A stretch of DNA of 64,000 nucleotides from SBBG01 sp033717875 (GTDB taxonomy: Bacteria; Pseudomonadota; Gammaproteobacteria; Ga0077554; Ga007554): assembly GCA_033717875.1 (NCBI GenBank), contig JADDKJ010000010.1, positions 27,510-91,509 of the forward strand. Reading direction: 5' to 3'. Below, one piece after another: positions 8,045-16,253 of this stretch. The position numbers and the translations under genes are program-made. How positions within the stretch are numbered: position 1 is the stretch's first letter; each line of letters opens with the position of its first letter. The notes under the pieces are model-generated. The model saw nothing but the letters and a program-made list of their open reading frames with translations. It had not been told where the DNA came from and did not search any database.

Positions 8045-8165
8045 ATGTAGGGCGGGTTAGCGCAGCGTAACCCGCCGATCCGTCGCGCAGCGACTCCTTG
8101 TATTCTAAGGAGCGCCTGGCGGCGCGGCTTGGTGGGTTACGGCCTTCGGCCTAACCCACCCTACA
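8045..8165. repeat. REP-like element R2, double hairpin
   Basis: ATGTAGGG(C)GGGTTA at the left and TAACCCACCCTACAT at the right form outer inverted repeats. Inside are two hairpins, GGCGGGTTA-gcgcagcg-TAACCCGCC and GGTGGGTTA-cggccttcggcc-TAACCCACC. It shares its ends with elements R1, R3 and R4, but the middle differs. It lies between lpxL and the methyltransferase gene and is non-coding. Confidence 0.8.
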
Positions 8166-8190
8166 TTAACCAAAGCGAGAACGAGCGACC

Positions 8191-8778
8191 ATGAACGAAA
8201 ACAAATCGGCCACGCAGGAAAAGTGGGACAACATCTACAGCGCCGCCGATAAGCAGATGGGCGCGGCGGCGCAGGTGCTGCGCGAAAACCTGCATCTGCT
8301 ACCCACCTCCGGCAAGGCGCTGGACTTCGCCTGCGGCCTGGGCGCGAATGCCCTGTTGCTCGCCGCCCAGGGGCTGGAGACCCACGCCTGGGATATCTCC
8401 GAAGTGGCGGTGACGCGCCTGACGGAGGAGGCCAAGGCGCGAGGGCTCTCCCTCCATGGCGAGGCGCGCGATCTGGTGGCCCGGCCACCCGAACCGGAAA
8501 GCTTCGATGTCATCGTTTCCGCCCATTTCCTGGAGCGCCCCTTGAATCCGTACCTGCTGGCGGCGCTGCGACCCGGGGGACTACTCTTTTACCAGACCTT
8601 CACCCTGGAGAAGGTGGAAGACGAAGGCCCGCAAAACCCGGAGTTTCGCTTGGGCGTGAATGAATTATTGACAATGTTTCCCGGCCTGCGCGTGCTGGTA
8701 TACCGTGAGGAAGGGTTGGTGGGCGATACCAGCAAGGGTTATCGCAACAAGGCGATGCTGATAGGGCAGAAGGTGTAG
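8191..8778 (+). CDS. Class I SAM-dependent methyltransferase (TehB-like)
   Basis: A 195-residue soluble methyltransferase. Motif I is ALDFACGLGANALLLAAQG, followed by the acidic loop of motif II (HAWDISEVAV) and FDVIVSAHFLERP in the motif IV region; LRPGGLLFYQTF is the post-motif strand. TehB-type enzymes methylate tellurite, selenite or small thiols, but relatives act on many substrates, so the substrate is not assigned. It stands alone, convergent with the HPr gene. Confidence 0.82.
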   Translation: MNENKSATQEKWDNIYSAADKQMGAAAQVLRENLHLLPTSGKALDFACGLGANALLLAAQGLETHAWDISEVAVTRLTEEAKARGLSLHGEARDLVARPPEPESFDVIVSAHFLERPLNPYLLAALRPGGLLFYQTFTLEKVEDEGPQNPEFRLGVNELLTMFPGLRVLVYREEGLVGDTSKGYRNKAMLIGQKV

Positions 8779-8839
8779 GATGCGTCCCACGCATCACACG
8801 AACAACCCATGGTGCGCACGGCAGCACCCTGCACCAGGA

Positions 8840-9109
8840 TTACTCCTCTTCGCCGAACCGTATGCCGATCAATTCTTCCAGCGCATGGACGGCGCGCTCC
8901 TCGTCGGCGCCCTCAGCGATGATTTCCAGCGCCGTGCCGCGCCCGGCGGCCAGCATCATGACGCCCAGTATGCTCTTGCCGTTCACCTCGCGGTTGCCGC
9001 GCGCCAGGCGGATGTCACTTTGAAACCCCGACGCCAGGGTAACGAATTTCGACGCGGCGCGGGCATGCAGGCCCAGCTTGTTGATGATGGTGACTTCCTT
9101 GCGCAGCAT
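8840..9109 (-). CDS. ptsH: Phosphocarrier protein HPr
   Basis: An 89-residue HPr. It carries the catalytic His15 in GLHARAA and the regulatory Ser46 in NGKSILGVMML, so it can be phosphorylated both by the PTS chain and by HprK, which is encoded in the same run. The start ATG at 9109 gives the canonical length; an upstream in-frame ATG at 9136 would add nine residues read from the end of a fold-back repeat element. No enzyme I gene follows it in this window. Together with EIIA(Man), EIIA(Ntr) and HprK but no sugar permease, it should serve regulation and not transport. Confidence 0.95.
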   Translation of the reverse strand: MLRKEVTIINKLGLHARAASKFVTLASGFQSDIRLARGNREVNGKSILGVMMLAAGRGTALEIIAEGADEERAVHALEELIGIRFGEEE

Positions 9110-9110
9110 G

Positions 9111-9292
9111 ATCCTAAAAACCTCGGTTGGAGCCATAGCGAGAATGACTAAGGCGCTGAAGATGGGCGAGAAAATCGCGAAATACTCCGCAGCCGTAGCC
9201 CTGCGCTACGGGGAGGACAGATTTTGCGATTTTCTCGCGCAGATTCGGTGCATTAGGCATTCGCAGTAGGCTCCAGCTGGGGTTTTTAGGAT
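9111..9292 (-). mobile_element. 182-bp fold-back (MITE-like) element, copy 1
   Basis: Terminal inverted repeats ATCCTAAAAACCTCGGTTGG-AGCC (9111-9134) and its complement at 9269-9292 match at 21 of 24 bases. Nested inside are an 18-base stem (9166-9183 with 9221-9238, one mismatch) and a 7-base stem CCGTAGC/GCTACGG (9193-9199 with 9205-9211), so the whole element folds on itself. A copy of identical length and about 90% identity lies in the opposite orientation at 34371-34552. It has no coding capacity, and no clear target duplication was seen. It separates the EIIA(Man) gene (5 bases away) from ptsH (1 base away). Confidence 0.85.
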
Positions 9293-9296
9293 GATG

Positions 9297-9692
9297 TCAC
9301 CCCCCTGTACCGGACGGGCACAGCAAAACGCCATCTCGTCCACCACTGAGCGCCTTGTTGACCAGCTCATCCAGCCCCAGGCGCGGGTAATTGAGCACCC
9401 GCACCAGCATCGGCAGATTGACACCGGCGATCACCCGCACCTGGTCGCCCAGCAGATGGGCGGCGATATTGCTCGGCGTCGAACCGTACATATCGGTCAG
9501 CACCAGCACGCCCTCGCCCTGATTGAGCCGGGCGATGCCGAATCTGGCCTCGCGCAGCATATCGTCGGGATCGCTGTCCGTCATGATCGACAGGACTTCG
9601 ATTTGCAGCGGGCATATACCAAGCATCGCGGTGGCGGCTCTCACCATTTCCCTGCCGATGCCGAGATGACTAATCACCAGTATTCCAACCAT
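9297..9692 (-). CDS. PTS system EIIA component, mannose/fructose (ManX) family
   Basis: A 131-residue IIA(Man)-fold protein starting MVGILVISHLGIGREMVRA, with the phosphorylatable His9. MYGSTPSNIAAHLL is the conserved Asp-dependent loop of the family. It accepts phosphate from HPr. No IIB, IIC or IID partner is nearby, so it is probably a signalling EIIA. It starts at the stop codon of rapZ with one shared base, showing translational coupling, and ends five bases before the repeat element that precedes ptsH. The start at 9692 was chosen because the family begins with this beta strand. Confidence 0.92.
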   Translation of the reverse strand: MVGILVISHLGIGREMVRAATAMLGICPLQIEVLSIMTDSDPDDMLREARFGIARLNQGEGVLVLTDMYGSTPSNIAAHLLGDQVRVIAGVNLPMLVRVLNYPRLGLDELVNKALSGGRDGVLLCPSGTGG

Positions 9693-10540
9693 TAGACCAA
9701 CTCCCGATGGCGCACCAGGACGTTGCCCCGCGCATCCAGAAAATGTTTCGCCAGGCGCTCCACGAGGTAAACGGAACGGTGCTGCCCGCCGGTGCAACCA
9801 ATGGCGATGGTCACATAACTGCGGTTTTCCTGCTCGAAGCGGGGAATCCAGGTTTCCAGAAATGTTGTTATGTCATTGAACATTTGCATCACCGGAGGCT
9901 GCTTCTCCAGAAATGCAACCACCTCCGCGTCCAGGCCGGTCTGCGAACGCAAATGCGCCTCCCAATGGGGATTGGGCAGGCAACGCACGTCGAAAATAAA
10001 ATCGGCGTCCACCGGCAGCCCGTGCTTGTAACCGAACGATACGAACAGCAGCGACAGGGCGGTGCGATTGGCGACACGCGCCTGGATCATGCCGCGCAAC
10101 TGGTGGATGTTGGTGCGACTGGTGTCGATATGCCAGTCGGCGGAGGCGGAGATCGGTTCCAGCAGCGCGCGCTCCAGACGAATAGCCTCGGCGAGCGATA
10201 TTTCCTGGCTCGTCAGGGGATGTTTGCGGCGCGTCTCGCTGAAGCGCTTGAGCAAGGTGTTGTCGTCAGCGTCGAGAAAAAGCGTCTCGCACTCCAATCC
10301 TTGCGCCTCGATATCGTTCAGTATTTGCGGAAAGTGGCGGAAATCGCTGGCGAGATTGCGCGCATCGATGCCAACGGCGGCATGAGTATAGAGATGGGCG
10401 GCGCCTTTCATTTGCGCGGCGAAGGCCGGCAGCAATCCGGCGGGAAGATTGTCGATGCAATAATAATCGAGATCTTCCAGGGCATGCAGCACGATGCTCT
10501 TACCCGAGCCGGACACACCGCTGATGATGAGCAATTTCAT
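9692..10540 (-). CDS. rapZ: RNase adapter protein / nucleotide-binding protein RapZ
   Basis: A 282-residue P-loop protein. The Walker A motif GVSGSGKS is at residues 8-15. The C-terminal domain has the conserved RDVRCLPNP-like region (FDVRCLPNPHWE) and IAIGCTGGQHRSV, typical of the YvcJ/RapZ family. In E. coli RapZ binds glucosamine-6-phosphate and delivers sRNA GlmZ to RNase E, controlling glmS. Here glmS lies about 11 kb away, and whether the same sRNA circuit exists is unknown. Its first four bases overlap the end of hprK. Confidence 0.95.
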   Translation of the reverse strand: MKLLIISGVSGSGKSIVLHALEDLDYYCIDNLPAGLLPAFAAQMKGAAHLYTHAAVGIDARNLASDFRHFPQILNDIEAQGLECETLFLDADDNTLLKRFSETRRKHPLTSQEISLAEAIRLERALLEPISASADWHIDTSRTNIHQLRGMIQARVANRTALSLLFVSFGYKHGLPVDADFIFDVRCLPNPHWEAHLRSQTGLDAEVVAFLEKQPPVMQMFNDITTFLETWIPRFEQENRSYVTIAIGCTGGQHRSVYLVERLAKHFLDARGNVLVRHRELV

Positions 10541-11520
10541 GCGGAACCTTGCGCGAGCGCCTGCTGCTGCCGCTCCATGAAAATCTCCGCCGCGCGATAA
10601 CCGCCCAACGAAAGAATGTGGTTGCGCACCGCCCCTTCCACCAGCACCGCGAGGTTGCGCCCGGGCGCCACCGGCAGCATGATCTGCGGCATCTCGACAT
10701 CGAGGATGGTGCGGCGGCTGTGTTCGCCGCGCAAGCGATCCATCTTGTATATTTCCTCGTCCGTCAGACGTCTGAGATGGATGATCAGCCGCAGATATTC
10801 GCTGTGCTTGATGGCGCTGTCGCCGAACATGGCGCGGACGTTCAATATCCCCAGACCGCGCACCTCGAGAAAATCGCGCAGCACCTCGGGGCAGGAACCC
10901 TCCAGCGTTTCCGGCGCGATGCGGGAAAATTCCGGAGCGTCATCGGCGATCAGGCAATGGCCGCGGCTCACCAACTCCAGCGCCAGCTCGCTCTTGCCCA
11001 CACCGCTCTCGCCGGTCAGCAGCACGCCGATGCCCAGCACCTCCATGAACACGCCATGCAAGGTGATTTTCTCCGCCAGCAGGCTGATCAGGTAATAGTG
11101 CAGATGGTCGATGACCTTGTCGCCGGACAAGCGAGAGGTCAACAGCGGTGTGGCCGTGCGTTCGGCGTATTGGAGCAGATCCTCCTCGGCCTGCTGGCCG
11201 TCGGCGACGATGACCGCCGCCGGGGCGTAATCGAAAAGATGCCCGATGGCATCATCATGCGAATTCTTGCCCAGCCCCTGCAAATAACGGCACTCTGAGC
11301 GCCCCAGCACCTGGATGCGGTTGGGATGGATGAGATTGAGATGTCCGACCACGGCGGGATCGAAGGAAGACTCCCAGCCATCCGGCGAAGGTGAACTGGA
11401 TGAACCGCTCCTGCCGATTTCGATGACACGCCCGGTACCCGCCCGCCCCGCCAGCCATTCCAGGGCAAGCTTTTCCCCATGAACGTCAAAAAGAGCGCCG
11501 ATGGTGAGGGGGGCTGGCAT
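10537..11520 (-). CDS. hprK: HPr kinase/phosphorylase
   Basis: A 327-residue bifunctional enzyme that phosphorylates and dephosphorylates Ser46 of HPr. The Walker A motif GESGVGKS lies at about residues 170-177, followed by LVSRGHCLIADD and the C-terminal signature EVRGLGILNVRAMFG. It is longer than alphaproteobacterial HprK because the N-terminal domain is complete. It sits between ptsN and rapZ, as in many beta- and gammaproteobacteria. HPr with an intact Ser46 is encoded 1.4 kb downstream, so the kinase and its substrate are both present. Confidence 0.96.
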   Translation of the reverse strand: MPAPLTIGALFDVHGEKLALEWLAGRAGTGRVIEIGRSGSSSSPSPDGWESSFDPAVVGHLNLIHPNRIQVLGRSECRYLQGLGKNSHDDAIGHLFDYAPAAVIVADGQQAEEDLLQYAERTATPLLTSRLSGDKVIDHLHYYLISLLAEKITLHGVFMEVLGIGVLLTGESGVGKSELALELVSRGHCLIADDAPEFSRIAPETLEGSCPEVLRDFLEVRGLGILNVRAMFGDSAIKHSEYLRLIIHLRRLTDEEIYKMDRLRGEHSRRTILDVEMPQIMLPVAPGRNLAVLVEGAVRNHILSLGGYRAAEIFMERQQQALAQGSA

Positions 11521-11538
11521 ACTAGGGCCTGTTGACGT

Positions 11539-12021
11539 TCACCGGAGCGCGGCACGGGATGTTTCAGGCGATTGACGGCACGCCACCGCCGTGCACAGCT
11601 CGTCGCGCGTTTGCGCGGAGTGCAACCTGCCGCGCAATTGCTCGTCGCTCAACATCTCGGCCAGTTGGGCGAGCAATTGCAGATGTTCTTCGGTCGATTC
11701 TTCAGGCACCACCAGGGCAAACAACAAATCGACCGGCTCATTGTCGATCGCGTCGAAATCGATGCCGCGCTCCAGTTGCACGACGGCGGCCAGCGCCGTA
11801 TGGAGCTTTTTGATGCGGCCGTGCGGAATCGCCACACCATGCCCCAGACCGGTACTGCCCAGCCGCTCGCGGCTCATCAGGCTGTCCACGATATCCTGCT
11901 GCGTCAGACCGGGCTGGCACCCGGCCAGCATGTCCGCCAACAGCTCAAAAGCCCGTTTTTTGCTGCTTGCCTTGACGTGACAGGCGACACGGTCAGGCGT
12001 GATCAAATCGGCAATTTGCAT
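11539..12021 (-). CDS. ptsN: Nitrogen-regulatory PTS EIIA protein (PtsN)
   Basis: A 160-residue EIIA(Ntr). The phosphorylation site is His67 in LGHGVAIPHGRIK, embedded in the usual ERLGSTGLG context. It belongs to the nitrogen PTS, which in other proteobacteria modulates potassium uptake and carbon/nitrogen balance by its phosphorylation state. It follows rpoN at only 39 bases. The hpf (ribosome hibernation factor) gene often found between rpoN and ptsN is absent here. Confidence 0.95.
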   Translation of the reverse strand: MQIADLITPDRVACHVKASSKKRAFELLADMLAGCQPGLTQQDIVDSLMSRERLGSTGLGHGVAIPHGRIKKLHTALAAVVQLERGIDFDAIDNEPVDLLFALVVPEESTEEHLQLLAQLAEMLSDEQLRGRLHSAQTRDELCTAVACRQSPETSRAALR

Positions 12022-12060
12022 GGTTATCCGACAACCCTCCCCAAATCGTATTGTTGCTTT

Positions 12061-13596
12061 CTAGGCCAGACGCCTGCGCTCGCTGGAAGGAGCGATGGCC
12101 ATCGCCTCGCGGTACTTCGCCACGGTCCGGCGCGCCACGTTGATCCCCTGTTGCGACAAGATATCGGCGATCTGACTGTCGCTCAGTGGTTTTTGCGGAC
12201 TCTCCGCCGCCACCAGTTTTTTGATCAATGCGCGTATCGCAGTCGCCGAACAGACGCCGCCGGCGGCGGTGGAAACGTGGCTGGAAAAAAAGTATTTAAG
12301 CTCGAAGATGCCCTGCGGGGTGTGCATGTATTTCTGGGTGGTGACGCGCGAGATGGTCGATTCGTGCATTCCCACCGCTTCGGCGATGTCATGCAACACC
12401 AGCGGTTTCATGGCCTCCGGGCCATAGTCGAGAAAGGCGCGCTGCCGCTCGACGATACAGGAGGCGACCTTGAGCAAGGTCTCGCTGCGGCTTTGCAGGC
12501 TCTTGATGAACCAGCGCGCCTCCTGCAGGTGGTTTTTCAGATAGGTATTGTCCGCGCTGTTGTCGGCGCGGCGGATCAGACCGGCGTATCGCGAATTGAC
12601 GCGCACCCGCGGCATGGCCTCCGGGTTCAGCTCCACCCGCCATGTACCGCGCTGTTTGGAAACGACCACGTCGGGAATGACATATTCGGTGGACTTCCTG
12701 GCGAAGATGCTGCCAGGGCGCGGATTCAGCGTTTGAATCAGCTTGTTGATCTGGCTCAGCTCCGGCTGGGCCAGTTTCATGCGGCGCATCAATTGCGTGT
12801 AATCGCGGCTCGCCAGCAGATCGAGATGTTCCTGAACAAGTTGGATGGCCTGCTCGCGCCAGGGCGTGGCCGGGTCGAACTGGCGAAGCTGGATCAACAG
12901 GCACTCGCGCAGATCGCGCGCCGCCACACCCGGTGGATCGAAGTGCTGGATACGGCGCAGCACCGCTTCGACCTCATCCATTTCGACGCCCAGTTCCCCG
13001 GCCAGCCCGGAATGAATCTCTTCCAGCGGTGCGACGAGGTAACCGTCGTCGCTGATGGCGTCGATGATCGCCGTGGCGATGGCGATATCGGTGTCGCTGA
13101 AGGGAGTGAGACGCATCTGCCACATCAAGTGCTCATGCAACCCTTCGACCGACTCACCCTGAATTTCGAAATCCCGTTCCTCCTGGCTGACACCCGAGGC
13201 TTGCGGGGCGATGGAGTCATAGACATCGTCCCAGGAGCTGTCGACAGGAAGTTCGTCGGGCATATCGGACGACTGCAAGGCCAGATCTTCATCCTGCCTG
13301 TCGAGCGATGCCGCGGCATCGCTCGCGTCATGCCCTCCTTCGTCCGCCATCAGCGGCGCGGAAGTCTCTTCGGCCTGCCTGCCATCGGCCGCGTAATCTT
13401 CAGCGCCCGCGGCCTCACCCGGCGCGGAAGCAGACTCGCCCTCTTCGGCAAGCTCCAACAGCGGATTGGACTCCAGCGCCTGCTGCACCTCTTCCTGCAA
13501 TTCGAGCGTGGACAACTGCAACAGGCGTATCGCCTGTTGCAGTTGGGGCGTCATGGTCAGGTGCTGCCCAAGACGGAGTTGTAACGACTGTTTCAT
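12061..13596 (-). CDS. rpoN: RNA polymerase sigma-54 factor
   Basis: A 511-residue sigma-54. Region I is the Gln/Leu-rich N-terminus (QLRLGQHLTMTPQLQQAIRLLQL) that interacts with activator ATPases. An acidic region II spans about residues 50-125, and the core-binding and DNA-binding region III ends with the RpoN box ARRTVAKYREA that reads the -24 element. It heads the ptsN-hprK-rapZ run and lies 220 bases downstream of lptB. A candidate target is the PEP-CTERM promoter at 3333-3350. Confidence 0.97.
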   Translation of the reverse strand: MKQSLQLRLGQHLTMTPQLQQAIRLLQLSTLELQEEVQQALESNPLLELAEEGESASAPGEAAGAEDYAADGRQAEETSAPLMADEGGHDASDAAASLDRQDEDLALQSSDMPDELPVDSSWDDVYDSIAPQASGVSQEERDFEIQGESVEGLHEHLMWQMRLTPFSDTDIAIATAIIDAISDDGYLVAPLEEIHSGLAGELGVEMDEVEAVLRRIQHFDPPGVAARDLRECLLIQLRQFDPATPWREQAIQLVQEHLDLLASRDYTQLMRRMKLAQPELSQINKLIQTLNPRPGSIFARKSTEYVIPDVVVSKQRGTWRVELNPEAMPRVRVNSRYAGLIRRADNSADNTYLKNHLQEARWFIKSLQSRSETLLKVASCIVERQRAFLDYGPEAMKPLVLHDIAEAVGMHESTISRVTTQKYMHTPQGIFELKYFFSSHVSTAAGGVCSATAIRALIKKLVAAESPQKPLSDSQIADILSQQGINVARRTVAKYREAMAIAPSSERRRLA

Positions 13597-13684
13597 GGTA
13601 ATGCAATTGACTCAGTCATGAGTGATTGTAATCAAGGAAGCTCTCATTCATTTAGCGCTCCCGCGCGGCCCATGGAAGTGCCGC

Positions 13685-13746
13685 CATTTTCGATGGCGAC
13701 TCGCCATTGAAAATGAAGGAAAGCAAAAATCACTTTTCTGCTTTCC
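13685..13746. other. Two adjacent hairpins in the lptB-rpoN gap
   Basis: The 220-base gap between rpoN and lptB contains a compound hairpin: CATTTTC/GAAAATG outside, ATGGCGA/TCGCCAT inside (13685-13715). A second hairpin is GGAAAGCA/TGCTTTCC (13718-13746). On the minus strand both follow lptB and precede rpoN. They could stop or attenuate transcription entering rpoN from the LPS operon. Neither has a clear T-run on the minus strand. Confidence 0.5.
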
Positions 13747-13816
13747 GCGCGCCGAGAATTCCAGGATGGAACTATTCAGCGCTTCCTTTAAGGGGAGCTA
13801 GTGTAGCTCTAATTTA

Positions 13817-14545
13817 TCACAGTTGGAACTGCTGACCCAGGTAGACATCCCTAACCTGCTGATTATCCAGAATCTCGGCCGGCGTTCCCGCGGCGATCAC
13901 CTTCCCTTCACTCATAATATAGGCGCGGCCGCAAATACCCAAGGTCTCGCGCACATTATGGTCGGTGATCAGCACGCCGATGCCCCTTGAGCATAGATGC
14001 TTGATGATATTCTGGATGTCGATCACCGACAAAGGATCGACGCCGGCGAAGGGCTCATCGAGCAATATGAACCGGGGCCGGGTGGACAGGGCGCGAGCGA
14101 TCTCCACCCGCCGCCGCTCGCCTCCCGACAGGCTCATGCCGAGGCTGCCGCGAATGTGGCCGATGTGCAGCTCTTGCAGCAGCAGCTCCAGCTCTTGCTC
14201 CCGCTGACCGGGACTCAAATCCGGCACGGTTTGCAGAATGGCGAGGATGTTCTGCTCGACCGTCAGCTTGCGGAATACCGACGCCTCCTGCGGCAAATAA
14301 CCTACACCCAGCCGCGCCCGCGCGTGCATCGGATAGACGGTGATGTCCTGGTCGTCGAGAGCGATGGACCCCTGATCGCAGCCAATAAGGCCGACGATCA
14401 TGTAAAAACAGGTGGTCTTGCCCGCGCCATTCGGCCCCAGCAAACCCACCACCTCGCCGCTCCCGACCTGCAACGATACACCATTGACAACATTGCGCGC
14501 ACGGTAACGCTTGGCGATGTCGCGAGCGCTCAGAACACTGCTCAT
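13817..14545 (-). CDS. lptB: LPS export ABC transporter ATP-binding protein LptB
   Basis: A 242-residue ABC ATPase that powers extraction of LPS from the inner membrane with LptF/LptG. It has Walker A GPNGAGKTT (around residue 39), signature LSGGERRRVEIARAL, Walker B FILLDEPFAGVDP and the H-loop ITDHNVRETL. The ATG overlaps the lptA stop by four bases. The gene order lptC-lptA-lptB downstream of kdsC is the conserved LPS-transport arrangement. The partner permease genes lptF and lptG are not in this window. Confidence 0.97.
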   Translation of the reverse strand: MSSVLSARDIAKRYRARNVVNGVSLQVGSGEVVGLLGPNGAGKTTCFYMIVGLIGCDQGSIALDDQDITVYPMHARARLGVGYLPQEASVFRKLTVEQNILAILQTVPDLSPGQREQELELLLQELHIGHIRGSLGMSLSGGERRRVEIARALSTRPRFILLDEPFAGVDPLSVIDIQNIIKHLCSRGIGVLITDHNVRETLGICGRAYIMSEGKVIAAGTPAEILDNQQVRDVYLGQQFQL

Positions 14546-15117
14546 GGCGCCTTACTTTCGTTATCCTTGCGGCGCGGCTGAATCACCGCCTGCACCCGCT
14601 CCGGCCCGGTCTGCGCCTTGGCCGCCTTCACGGTCTCGTCACGGGCATCATATTCGATGACATTGCCGGTGAACTCATCGCCTTCCTTCCATAGATAACC
14701 GCCGCCTTGCAGCACCACGCGCTCCTCGGCGGCGAAATAGTCGATGCGGTCGGCGCGCGCCTTCAACTCTTCGTTCTTGCCGGTTTTGGTGCTCAGGCTG
14801 TCAAGCAGTTGCCGGTAATTCGCCTGCTTGCCCTCGGCGACGATCTTTTGCAGCTCGCGACGCTTGGTCTCCTTGCCGTTGACAACCTGCTTCTCGATCA
14901 CGGTATAGACTGTAACGGTATCCGCCGTGAGCACGATGCTGCCCTGCGTCATGCGCACATTGCCCTGATAGACGCTGGCACCCTTCTTGTCATCAATGTC
15001 GACGCGATCGGCCTCGATGCGGATCGGTTGCTCGCGGTCGCCTGTCATCGCCAGGGCGGGCCAGGGCAAGATCAAGACCAACAACGACAGGCTAATTTTT
15101 CTGAATTTGTGATACAT
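14542..15117 (-). CDS. lptA: Periplasmic LPS-binding protein LptA
   Basis: A 191-residue periplasmic beta-jellyroll protein that forms the LPS bridge from LptC to LptD. A signal peptide precedes PALA-MTGDREQ, followed by IRIEADRVDIDDKKGASVYQGNVRMTQGS, the OstA/LptA repeat. The ATG at 15117 is preferred; GTG at 15126 gives three more residues. Either start lies inside the 3' end of lptC (overlap of 26-35 bases), so translation is probably coupled. The C-terminus is basic (QPRRKDNESKAP). Confidence 0.93.
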   Translation of the reverse strand: MYHKFRKISLSLLVLILPWPALAMTGDREQPIRIEADRVDIDDKKGASVYQGNVRMTQGSIVLTADTVTVYTVIEKQVVNGKETKRRELQKIVAEGKQANYRQLLDSLSTKTGKNEELKARADRIDYFAAEERVVLQGGGYLWKEGDEFTGNVIEYDARDETVKAAKAQTGPERVQAVIQPRRKDNESKAP

Positions 15118-15697
15118 AGGTTGCACGTACTTTCGACAACAATTCCAGGCGTTCGTCCTTCAGGCTGACACGCATTCCCACAGCGTCGACGACACTACCG
15201 GCATTATTGCTGAAGGTGACGGGATGCGCGGTTTCCGCGTATTCATCATCCGGCCTGACACGCAGATCGGTGGTGCGCACCGTCTGCTCGCGGCCGCGCA
15301 CGGCATCGCTCTGGCGCATCACCACCTCGCCGCGCAGCGCCACATCCTTACCGCCGCTGGAAATCCAGCCCCGCTCGGCCTCGATATGCCACGGCGGCTC
15401 ATCCTGGCGGAAAGCGATCATGCGCGGCCGGGTCAACTCGGCACTGTCGTCGTCGGCATAATGCACGAGATACGGCCCGGACAGACGATTGCGCGGCACT
15501 CCCGCCTTGTCCATCGTCGTCATGGTGAAATCCTTCATGTAGAAATCGGGGTCGTGGCGCTGCTTGCCAGGCACGCTGACTTGTGGTTTCTCCGTCGTTT
15601 GCAGCAGCCAGGCGCTAAGCCCTGCCAGCACAGCAAGGGCAAGCAAGGCGATGCCATACCGACCATTGCCACCGATTGGCCGCAATAAGAAATTCAC
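15092..15697 (-). CDS. lptC: LPS export membrane protein LptC
   Basis: A 201-residue bitopic protein. A single N-terminal membrane helix (GIALLALAVLAGLSAWLL) anchors the periplasmic jellyroll that receives LPS from the LptBFG complex. The recognisable segment is DFYMKDFTMTTMDKAGVPRNRLSG, followed by GEVVMRQSD. It overlaps kdsC by four bases and lptA by about 26. Sequence conservation in LptC is low across phyla, but position between kdsC and lptA makes the call secure. Confidence 0.95.
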   Translation of the reverse strand: MNFLLRPIGGNGRYGIALLALAVLAGLSAWLLQTTEKPQVSVPGKQRHDPDFYMKDFTMTTMDKAGVPRNRLSGPYLVHYADDDSAELTRPRMIAFRQDEPPWHIEAERGWISSGGKDVALRGEVVMRQSDAVRGREQTVRTTDLRVRPDDEYAETAHPVTFSNNAGSVVDAVGMRVSLKDERLELLSKVRATYVSQIQKN

Positions 15698-16230
15698 TTC
15701 CCTTCAACCGCCAGATACCGCCCCAACTGCCCCTCGAGCGTCCCCTGCGCTTCCATGATCAGCTCACAGACATCGCGCGCCGCGCCGCGTCCGCCGGGGT
15801 TGGGAGTTTGCCAGTGGGCGTGTTTCTTGACCAGCAGGTGGGCGTCCTGCACCGCGATCGCCAATCCTACGCGCAGCATCACCGGCAGGTCGATGACATC
15901 GTCGCCCACATAGGCAACCTGGTGCGGCCCCAGGCCGACCTTGTCGAGCAGGGCACTGAAGGCGGCGAGCTTGTCCTGCTGGCCCTGGTAAACATGTTTG
16001 ACATTGAGGCTGGTCATGCGGTGGACGACGGCCTCGGAGGTGCGGGCGGTGATGACGGCGATATCGACGCCGCTGTTTTGCAGCATTTTCATGCCATGGC
16101 CGTCGCGCGAATGGAATACTTTCAGCTCCCGGCCGTTGGCATCGATATACAGGCTGCCATCGGTGAGCACGCCGTCCACGTCGAAGATCACCAGTTTGAT
16201 GTGCGAGGCCTTTTCGAGTATGTCTTGCAT
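15694..16230 (-). CDS. kdsC: 3-deoxy-D-manno-octulosonate 8-phosphate phosphatase
   Basis: A 178-residue HAD-family phosphatase. Motif 1 is VIFDVDGVLTDGSLY, containing the nucleophile and acid/base aspartates. Motif 2 is AVITARTSEAV, and motif 4 is VAYVGDDVIDLPVM. Lacking a cap domain, it acts as a tetramer and releases KDO from KDO-8-phosphate for LPS inner core synthesis. It is directly downstream of kdsD, which makes the precursor of the pathway, and overlaps lptC by four bases. Confidence 0.96.
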   Translation of the reverse strand: MQDILEKASHIKLVIFDVDGVLTDGSLYIDANGRELKVFHSRDGHGMKMLQNSGVDIAVITARTSEAVVHRMTSLNVKHVYQGQQDKLAAFSALLDKVGLGPHQVAYVGDDVIDLPVMLRVGLAIAVQDAHLLVKKHAHWQTPNPGGRGAARDVCELIMEAQGTLEGQLGRYLAVEGK

Positions 16231-16253
16231 GAGAAAATCGCCAGTGAATAAGG

